Positions 6,462-11,706 of a DNA stretch of 11,706 nucleotides are shown here, piece after piece. The stretch is from the NCBI GenBank assembly GCA_023436745.1, contig JAEZHZ010000327.1:1-11706 (forward strand), written 5' to 3'. Source of the stretch: Pseudomonadota bacterium. GTDB taxonomy: Bacteria > Pseudomonadota > Alphaproteobacteria > Rhizobiales > Devosiaceae. Under the pieces are notes generated by a model. The model was not told the DNA's origin and did no database searches. It saw only the letters and a program-made list of their open reading frames with translations. The position numbers and the translations under genes were made by a program. The stretch's first letter is position 1. Every line of letters begins with the position of its first letter.

Positions 6462-7307
6462 CTAGCCCTTCACCGCCCCGCCGGTGAGCCCCGAAATCAC
6501 GTAGCGCTGCGCCAAGAGGAAGAAGGCAATGGCGGGCATGATCGACAGCGTGAGGAAGGCGAGGATGCGTGGCCAGTCCGAGCCGTATTGCCCCTGGAAC
6601 TGCATGATCCCCAGGGGCCAGGTGTACTTGGCTTCCGAGTTCAGCACGATCAGCGGCAACAGGAAGCTGTTCCAGCTGCCGACGAAATTGAACACGCCTA
6701 CGGTCGCGATGATCGGCAGGCACAGCGGCAGCGTCACGTACCAGTAGATGCGGACATAGCCGCAATTGTCCATGCGGGCCGCATCCACCAGCTCCTTCGG
6801 CAACTCCTTGAAGAAGTTATGGAACAGCAACACTGAGAAGGAGACGCTGAACGCCACCTGCACGATGATGATGCCCCAGTGGCTGTCGAGCATGCCGAGG
6901 TCACGCATCTTGATGAAGAGCGGCAGGATGCCGGTCGCCGCCGGGAACAGCAGCCCCAGCATCAGATAGCCCAGGATGAACTTGCTGCCGAAGAACTTGA
7001 TGTGCGCCAGCGCGAAGGCGGCCATCGACGCCACAAGCGTCGAAAACACCACGGTGCAACCGGCATTCAGCAGCGAGTTCCAAAGCGAGGAGAAGTAGCG
7101 CGGACCGCCGAGAATCTCGACGAAGCGGACCGGATTCCAGCTCTGCGGCAGGCCGAACGGATTGACCCGAAGCTCCCCGATCTCCTTGAAGCCACCGAGA
7201 GCGGTTGTGTAGAACGGCACGATGACGAAGGCGGCGACGACGATCAGCGTCACCCATTGCACCCCCGAGATGGCCGGCCGGCGGCGCTTCCTTGCAGTAT
7301 CCGACAT
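6462..7307 (-). CDS. CUT1-type sugar ABC transporter permease, MalG/UgpE-like
   Basis: This 281-residue inner-membrane protein has about six hydrophobic segments (roughly 16-38, 75-100, 108-131, 143-165, 195-220 and 246-270). The cytoplasmic EAA loop that docks on the ATPase is at 175-194 (DAARMDNCG ending in VTLP), and the typical C-terminus GLTGGAVKG is present. In the loop the usual Glu is Asp and the usual Gly is Asn (N181). The start is fixed by a TGATG overlap: ATG at 7307 shares one base with the stop of the upstream permease, so the two are coupled. An in-frame upstream start at 7364 would lie inside the other permease and is less likely. It should form the channel heterodimer with the MalF-like neighbour. 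It ends 18 bp from the third dehydratase, on the opposite strand. Confidence 0.94.
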   Translation of the reverse strand: MSDTARKRRRPAISGVQWVTLIVVAAFVIVPFYTTALGGFKEIGELRVNPFGLPQSWNPVRFVEILGGPRYFSSLWNSLLNAGCTVVFSTLVASMAAFALAHIKFFGSKFILGYLMLGLLFPAATGILPLFIKMRDLGMLDSHWGIIIVQVAFSVSFSVLLFHNFFKELPKELVDAARMDNCGYVRIYWYVTLPLCLPIIATVGVFNFVGSWNSFLLPLIVLNSEAKYTWPLGIMQFQGQYGSDWPRILAFLTLSIMPAIAFFLLAQRYVISGLTGGAVKG

Positions 7308-8239
7308 CAGGTTTGCTCCGCCTTGAACAGGATGCGTCGATAGGACAGCGCCACGACGACGCACGCGATGAACAGCAGCACGCTGACGGCACCGCCGAAC
7401 CCGAGGTTCATGCGCAGGATGCCGAACTGATACAGGAAGGTCACGATGGTGTGGCTCGAGTGCGAGGGCCCGCCATTGCTGAGCGGGATGATCAGGTCGA
7501 ACAGCTGCAGCGCCCCGGTGATGGCAAAGAACACCGAGATCACGATCGCGGACCGGATCATCGGGATCTGGATATGGCGCACGATCTGCCAGCGCCTGAC
7601 CCCGTCGAGGCGCGCCGCCTCGATCACTTCGCTCGGGATGGACTGGAGCCCCGCGATATAGATCATCATGTGGAAGCCGAAATACTTCCAGGTGATCACC
7701 AGCATGATGGCCGGCATGACCCAGAACCGGTCGCCGAGCACGAAGGGGGTGTCGACGCCGATAGCGCTGCCGATTGCCGGCAGCAGTCCGTAATTGCCGT
7801 CATAGACGAACTTCCAGATCAAGCCGGCAGCCACCTCGGCCAGCATGTAGGGCAGGAAGAACAGCACGCGTATGAGGTTGATGTGCGCGCCGCGCTGCGA
7901 CAGCGCGATGGCGCACCACATGGCAAGGGGCAACTGGATCAACAGTGACACCGCCACCACGATCAGGCTGTTGCGTACCGCCGTGAAGAAGTTCCGGTGG
8001 GTGAGCACGTCCTCGTAGTTCTTGAGGCCCACGAACTCGGTGATCGGACCATAGCCGTTCCACTTGAAGAACGAGAACGTGGCCGCATCGATCATCGGCA
8101 GGACGACGAAGACGGTGAAGAGGATGATCGCGGGGGGCAGGAACAACAGCAGCGGCACGAGGCTCTTGCGGTCCATGTAGCGGCGGCGGCGCGTCGCTGG
8201 CGCCAGGGCCGGGCTGGATGCAGTGGCAATGCTGGTCAT
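7307..8239 (-). CDS. CUT1-type sugar ABC transporter permease, MalF/UgpA-like
   Basis: The 310-residue protein has a basic N-terminal tail (RRRRYMDRK, 17-25), a first membrane segment at about 27-50, and further segments near 90-115, 125-145, 172-195, 230-252 and 281-300. The EAA loop at 207-226 is canonical (EAARLDG through QIP) and contacts the ATPase. I chose ATG at 8239 over an in-frame ATG at 8263 because AGAGGA (8245-8250) lies five bases upstream of it, while the upper start has only a weak AGGCG. It imports a sugar-type substrate together with the MalG-like permease, with which it overlaps by one base. The binding-protein gene lies 146 bp upstream, separated by hairpins. Confidence 0.94.
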   Translation of the reverse strand: MTSIATASSPALAPATRRRRYMDRKSLVPLLLFLPPAIILFTVFVVLPMIDAATFSFFKWNGYGPITEFVGLKNYEDVLTHRNFFTAVRNSLIVVAVSLLIQLPLAMWCAIALSQRGAHINLIRVLFFLPYMLAEVAAGLIWKFVYDGNYGLLPAIGSAIGVDTPFVLGDRFWVMPAIMLVITWKYFGFHMMIYIAGLQSIPSEVIEAARLDGVRRWQIVRHIQIPMIRSAIVISVFFAITGALQLFDLIIPLSNGGPSHSSHTIVTFLYQFGILRMNLGFGGAVSVLLFIACVVVALSYRRILFKAEQT

Positions 8240-8244
8240 CGGAG

Positions 8245-8250
8245 TCCTCT
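8245..8250 (-). promoter_or_regulatory. Ribosome binding site deciding the MalF-like start
   Basis: AGAGGA on the minus strand, five bases before the ATG at 8239. It favours this start over the in-frame ATG at 8263, shortening the protein by eight residues. Confidence 0.7.
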
Positions 8251-8287
8251 GTCCCCTCGCCATCGTAGCGCCTGCTGATCGCTCCGG

Positions 8288-8304
8288 CCGCGGCGAAACC
8301 GCGG
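8288..8304 (-). other. Small GC hairpin in the binding-protein/permease gap
   Basis: CCGCGG at 8288-8293 and again at 8299-8304 (each self-complementary) can pair as a 6-bp stem with a 5-base loop. It lies between the larger hairpin at 8344-8371 and the MalF-like start. It may add to transcript stability or pausing. Confidence 0.35.
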
Positions 8305-8343
8305 AGGGGCGAGATCGGCGAGAAGCGAGCAGTTCCAGTAATC

Positions 8344-8371
8344 CGGCGGGCGGAAGAGATGCCGCCCGCCG
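8344..8371 (-). other. Perfect 10-bp hairpin after the binding-protein gene
   Basis: CGGCGGGCGG (8344-8353) and CCGCCCGCCG (8362-8371) form a perfect 10-bp stem with an 8-base loop, 14 bases after the binding-protein stop. No T-run follows on the minus strand. Hairpins in this position in binding-protein transporter operons commonly protect the upstream message, giving more binding protein than permease. That role is inferred here from position and structure. Confidence 0.55.
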
Positions 8372-8385
8372 CTTGTGCCGGCGAC

Positions 8386-9642
8386 TTACAGGGAGTCGTC
8401 CACGGCCTCCTTGATCATCTGGGCGGCCTCCTCGGCGCTGATGGCATTGGCCGCCAGTTCAGCCGAAACGTCGTTGACCACGCCACCGACATTGGGACCG
8501 AGCGCCTGGTCGAAGAACAGGGCATGCCAGTGCGCACCGCTGATGTTCTGGCCGATCTGCACCTTGAACGGGTTGGTCATCACCTCGGCCGCACCCTTGG
8601 CGATCGGGATGTAGTAGGCATCCGCGGCATACTTGCGCTGCTGCTCCGGCGAGTTGAAGAACTCCACCCACTTCACCGCCGCGTCGGAGGCATTCTTGGA
8701 GAACAGGATGCCGCCGAGCCCGCCAAGGGTGTCGGTCGGATCGCCCTTGCCGCCCGCGATGGTGGGGAACGGCAGGATGCCCAGTTGCTCGTCGGGAATA
8801 CCTTCCTTGCTGGCGGAATTGTCCTTCATGGCGCCGTAGTCCCAGTCGCCCATCAGGTGCATCGCCGCCTTGCCGTCGCCGAACAGGCCGGACGCATCGT
8901 CATAGCTGGCGGCGAGGAAGCCGTCCTGCCAGGGCTCCATCTCGGCGAGCTGCAGGAAATACTCACCTGCCTTGACGAAATCCTCCCCGGCGAAGCCGTC
9001 GCCTTCACCGCGGGCCGCAGCCTCGAAGCCGTCCTGTCCGGCGAGCCGGACCACCAGCTTCGACCACCAGAAGTGTGCCGGCCACCTGTCCTTGGCGCCA
9101 ACGGCGATCGGGGTGATGCCCGCGTCCTTGAACGTCTGGACACCATCGAGGAAGCCCTCCCAGGTCTGCATGCTGGCGGGATCGACGCCTGCCTGCTCGA
9201 ACAGGTCCTTGTTGTACCAGAGCACGACTTCGCTGACGTCGCGGGCAACGCCGTAGATGTGCCCGTCAGGCCCGGTGAACGCCGAGACGCCGGCGGTGCC
9301 CTGGTTGTCGAGTGCCTCCTGGCTCAGCACGCCTTCGACCGGACGCAGGAAACCGGCCTTGGCCTGTTCATAGAACACACCGCCGCCCCACGAGTGGAAC
9401 ACGTCGGGCGCGTCCGGCGACTGCAGCAGGGTCGTGAGCTTCGCCTTGAAGGCCTCGTTCTCGAGGAAGGGTAGCTCTACCTTGATGTCGGGATTGGCGG
9501 CCATGAACTCTTCGGCGATCGAGTTCATCAGCTCCACTTCGGCCGGAATGGACGTGATGTGCAGATGTTTGACAACGGTCTGGGCCTGGACCGGCATGAT
9601 GGCCGCCATGCCAAGCATTGCGGCGAGCGCAATGTGCTTCAT
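8386..9642 (-). CDS. ABC sugar transporter, periplasmic substrate-binding protein
   Basis: The 418-residue protein starts with a clean Sec signal peptide (1-20, ending PVQA|QT) and has no lipobox. The mature part is a family-1 solute-binding protein. LHITSIPAEVELMNSIAEEF begins the first lobe, SWGGGVFYEQAKAGFL (84-99) follows, and the hinge-side motif VVLWYNKDLFEQAGVDP is typical of sugar binders. Many aromatic residues (DRWPAHFWW, GDWDYG) suggest a carbohydrate ligand. The ribosome site AGGAGGAAA (9645-9653) is strong and fixes the start. It is the first gene of a three-gene minus-strand operon with two permeases, and it diverges from the ATPase gene at 10013, its likely partner. It is not a close copy of the left binding protein, so the two systems probably take different substrates or oligomer sizes. 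Confidence 0.95.
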   Translation of the reverse strand: MKHIALAAMLGMAAIMPVQAQTVVKHLHITSIPAEVELMNSIAEEFMAANPDIKVELPFLENEAFKAKLTTLLQSPDAPDVFHSWGGGVFYEQAKAGFLRPVEGVLSQEALDNQGTAGVSAFTGPDGHIYGVARDVSEVVLWYNKDLFEQAGVDPASMQTWEGFLDGVQTFKDAGITPIAVGAKDRWPAHFWWSKLVVRLAGQDGFEAAARGEGDGFAGEDFVKAGEYFLQLAEMEPWQDGFLAASYDDASGLFGDGKAAMHLMGDWDYGAMKDNSASKEGIPDEQLGILPFPTIAGGKGDPTDTLGGLGGILFSKNASDAAVKWVEFFNSPEQQRKYAADAYYIPIAKGAAEVMTNPFKVQIGQNISGAHWHALFFDQALGPNVGGVVNDVSAELAANAISAEEAAQMIKEAVDDSL

Positions 9643-10012
9643 CGTTTCCTCCTGTTTTGGCGGCCGACAACCACACTGGTCTCCTCCCGGGCCGCAAGTG
9701 GGCGCAGCGTACTGCAGTCACCACTTGTCAATTTGTAGACACGGCTCACCAACAGAGGCAAGAGGAACGTACCTCACAGCGATGTTCATTCCGTTCAAGT
9801 TTGTCTTTACTGCACAGGCTTTTCCGTCGACGATTTACCATCGAGGAGATTTCATCATTGATGATGCGAATAACTGACTCATTCAGCTGATCTGATGGAT
9901 AAATAGTGCCGGGCCGTCGCTGAGCGGAGCGCAAGGCCTGTACCACAGTGAACGCAGTGCGCTTGACCCGTGGCATCCGGGCGGTGCCGGCACCATCGGC
10001 AAGGAGGAAACG
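9643..10012. promoter_or_regulatory. Divergent regulatory region between binding protein and ATPase
   Basis: This 370-bp stretch holds no convincing gene. Toward the binding protein, a minus-strand TTGACA (9726-9731) is a good -35, but no clear -10 follows. Next to it lies TTGTAGACAC (9733-9742), close to a TGT-n-ACA palindrome. About 9780-9905 is visibly richer in A and T than the flanks and contains the inverted repeat CATCAT-TG-ATGATG (9853-9866), the palindrome TCAGCTGA (9883-9890), and TAAATA (9900-9905), a possible -10 for the ATPase gene. The last 20 bases hold the ATPase ribosome site. A regulator probably binds here; none of the elements is proven. Confidence 0.45.
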
Positions 10013-11101
10013 GTGGCTGAACTACAACTGCGCGGGATCAACAAGAGCTTCGGCTCGGTAAAGGTCATCCACGACATCGACCTCGACATTGCCGATGGTG
10101 AGTTCGTCGTGTTCGTCGGTCCCTCGGGTTGTGGCAAGTCCACCCTGCTCCGCACCATTTCCGGTCTCGAGGAGCCCAGTTCCGGCCAGGTCTTCATTGG
10201 CGGCGAGGACGTGACCAACTTCGACCCCAGCGAGCGCGGGGTGGCGATGGTGTTCCAGTCCTATGCGCTCTATCCACACATGACCGTGGAACAGAACCTC
10301 GGGTTCGGGCTGAGAATGGGGGGCGCACCGAAGGAGCAGGTCGCCCAGCGGGTGGCGGAGGCTGCGCGGATCCTAGAACTGACCGAGCTGCTGGGCCGCA
10401 AACCTCGTCAGCTTTCCGGTGGCCAGCGCCAGCGCGTCGCCATCGGCCGCGCCATCGTGCGGCAGCCCAAGGCAGTCCTGTTCGACGAGCCGCTCAGCAA
10501 CCTCGACGCCGAACTCCGCGTGCAGATGCGGATCGAGATCGCGAACCTGCATCAGCAGCTCGGCGCGACCATGGTTTATGTCACGCACGATCAGGTCGAG
10601 GCGATGACCCTTGCCGACCGCATCGTGGTGATGCGCGCCGGACGCGTGGAGCAGCAGGGCAGCCCGATCGAACTCTATGACAATCCCGACAACGTCTTCG
10701 TAGCCGGCTTCATCGGCTCACCACGCATGAACTTCCTCGAGGGGGTGATCCGCACAATCGATGGCGGCCGGATGACCGTCTCGCTGTCTGCGTTCGAGGG
10801 ACCTGCACTCGAGGTGCGGCGCCGCGGCAGCGGCGGTGCGGTGGGCGAAACGGTCAGCGTCGGCATCCGCCCCGAGCATTTCACCGACACGGCAGCGACC
10901 GGCGCCAGCCTGACGGCCACCGCCCAGGTGGTCGAGCAGCTGGGCGGCGTTTCCTATGTGTATGCGCTCGGCCGCGACGGCACGACCAAGGTCACGATCC
11001 AGCAGAAGGGCCATTCGTGGGTCACCAGCGGGTCGCCGATCACGGTCGGGATCGAAGATGGGGCGGCGCTCGCCTTCAACGCCGCCGGTCTCCGGATCTA
11101 G
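10013..11101 (+). CDS. Sugar ABC transporter ATP-binding protein, MalK/UgpC-like
   Basis: The 362-residue protein carries a complete ABC ATPase: Walker A GPSGCGKST (36-44), Q-loop Q82, signature LSGGQ (134-138), Walker B AVLFDEP (154-160), D-loop SNLD, and switch H192 in THDQ. Residues from about 236 on form the MalK-type C-terminal OB-fold (TOBE) region, with VGIRPEHF as its usual landmark. The start is GTG at 10013, preceded five bases away by AAGGAGG (10001-10007). It should dimerise at the cytoplasmic face and drive a CUT1 importer, most likely the binding protein and permeases divergent from it, since they lack an ATPase of their own in the operon. Such ATPases can also serve several importers. 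Its stop lies 12 bp from the stop of another ATPase gene on the opposite strand. Confidence 0.95.
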   Translation: MAELQLRGINKSFGSVKVIHDIDLDIADGEFVVFVGPSGCGKSTLLRTISGLEEPSSGQVFIGGEDVTNFDPSERGVAMVFQSYALYPHMTVEQNLGFGLRMGGAPKEQVAQRVAEAARILELTELLGRKPRQLSGGQRQRVAIGRAIVRQPKAVLFDEPLSNLDAELRVQMRIEIANLHQQLGATMVYVTHDQVEAMTLADRIVVMRAGRVEQQGSPIELYDNPDNVFVAGFIGSPRMNFLEGVIRTIDGGRMTVSLSAFEGPALEVRRRGSGGAVGETVSVGIRPEHFTDTAATGASLTATAQVVEQLGGVSYVYALGRDGTTKVTIQQKGHSWVTSGSPITVGIEDGAALAFNAAGLRI

Positions 11102-11113
11102 CCTCGAAACAAC

Positions 11114-11706
11114 CTACTCTGCCGCAATCGGATGCCGTGCAGTGCCGGTGCCGTCGAAGATGATGGCGCTGCTCGGCTCGAAGCCGAAGACGATGCTGTC
11201 CCCGGCGCGGAGCGCCCGGTCGCCGTCGAGAACGGCCATGATCGACTGGCCGCTCTGCAGGCTCACGCTGACATTGGTCTCGCTGCCGAGCCGCTCCACG
11301 AGATCGATCCGGCCCACCAGGGAGCCACTTTCGCCGGCCGTGAGCACCTGCGGGCGCACGCCGATCGTGACCTCGTCGCCAACCTTGAGCCCGGTGGTGT
11401 CTGCGAACACATCAGTCGGCGTGATGTCGACGCTGCTCACCCGCACCGAGTTGCTGCTCACCGCCTCAACCTTCGCCTTGACCAGGTTCATCTTCGGCGA
11501 GCCGATGAAGCCGGCAACGAACAGGTTGGCGGGGCGCTGATAGAGGTCGATGGGCGCACCCACCTGCTGCACCACCCCGCCATCGAGCACCACGATCTTG
11601 TCGGCCAGCGTCATCGCCTCGACCTGGTCGTGTGTGACGAAGGCCCCGGTCGCGCCGAGCTGGCGCTGCACGCGGGTGATCTCGCCGCGGGTGTGGTTGC
11701 GCAGCG
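11114..11706 (-). CDS. Sugar ABC transporter ATP-binding protein, MalK/UgpC-like (partial, N-terminus missing)
   Basis: The C-terminal 196 residues or so are present; the gene enters from the right edge. The visible part starts in the helix LRNHTRGEITRVQRQLG and continues through the switch region FVTHDQVEAMTLADKIVV and the AGFIGSPKMN junction into a C-terminal TOBE region with VTIGVRPQVL, ending RHPIAAE. Walker A, Walker B and the signature lie outside the window. It is a paralogue of the ATPase at 10013 but clearly diverged in the C-terminal domain. It may belong to a third importer beyond the window or be an alternative motor. A start inside the window is not credible, because the catalytic half would be missing. 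Confidence 0.93.
   Translation of the reverse strand, partial: LRNHTRGEITRVQRQLGATGAFVTHDQVEAMTLADKIVVLDGGVVQQVGAPIDLYQRPANLFVAGFIGSPKMNLVKAKVEAVSSNSVRVSSVDITPTDVFADTTGLKVGDEVTIGVRPQVLTAGESGSLVGRIDLVERLGSETNVSVSLQSGQSIMAVLDGDRALRAGDSIVFGFEPSSAIIFDGTGTARHPIAAE

Noticed and set aside
8359..9474. Open frame of about 371 codons on the plus strand.
   Set aside because: It is antisense to the right binding protein, whose signal peptide, ribosome site and family motifs are clear.
9746..9976. A 76-codon minus-strand frame in the divergent region.
   Set aside because: It has no convincing ribosome site or recognisable motif, a composition typical of translated non-coding DNA, and it lies across the likely promoter of the ATPase gene.
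1..11706. CRISPR arrays, tRNA or rRNA genes, transposases, integrases or phage genes.
   Set aside because: No spaced direct repeats, cloverleaf-like segments, ribosomal RNA stretches or mobile-element protein motifs were seen by eye.

Overview
The window looks like alphaproteobacterial DNA, probably from a rhizobial-type (Hyphomicrobiales) soil or plant-associated bacterium. The basis is high GC, strong AGGAGG-type ribosome sites, several CUT1-type sugar ABC transporter genes, and an FCD-type GntR regulator beside acid-sugar dehydratases. Lineage and substrate are inferred; neither is proven by the window.

Layout, left to right. (1) 1-1245, minus strand: a periplasmic sugar-binding protein whose C-terminus runs off the left edge; its permeases presumably lie outside. 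(2) 1246-1500: a divergent control region with a perfect 6-bp inverted repeat and candidate promoters facing both ways. (3) 1501-6443, plus strand: a probable five-gene operon of a GntR/FCD regulator, a galactonate-dehydratase-like enolase-superfamily enzyme, a second enolase-superfamily enzyme, a small NIPSNAP protein, and a third enolase-superfamily enzyme. (4) 8386-9642, 7307-8239 and 6462-7307, minus strand: a second sugar ABC transporter (binding protein, MalF-like permease, MalG-like permease). It meets the dehydratase operon tail to tail with 18 bp between. (5) 9643-10012: a 370-bp divergent promoter region, partly AT-rich. (6) 10013-11101, plus strand: a MalK/UgpC-type ATPase, the likely motor of transporter 2. 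(7) 11114-11706, minus strand: the C-terminal part of another MalK/UgpC-type ATPase, cut by the right edge.

How the genes may work together: two ABC importers would bring in a sugar or sugar acid. The regulator would sense it or a breakdown product, and the three enolase-superfamily enzymes would dehydrate or epimerise aldonic or uronic-type acids in the cytoplasm. No kinase, aldolase or dehydrogenase of a downstream 2-keto-3-deoxy-sugar route is present, so the pathway is incomplete here.

The most interesting part is the set of three enolase-superfamily paralogues. They share the metal ligands and the His-Asp dyad but differ at the position just after the first metal-binding Asp, and a NIPSNAP gene is tightly placed among them. 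Perfect GC-rich hairpins sit in several gene junctions, and one perfect inverted repeat is a good operator candidate for the GntR regulator.
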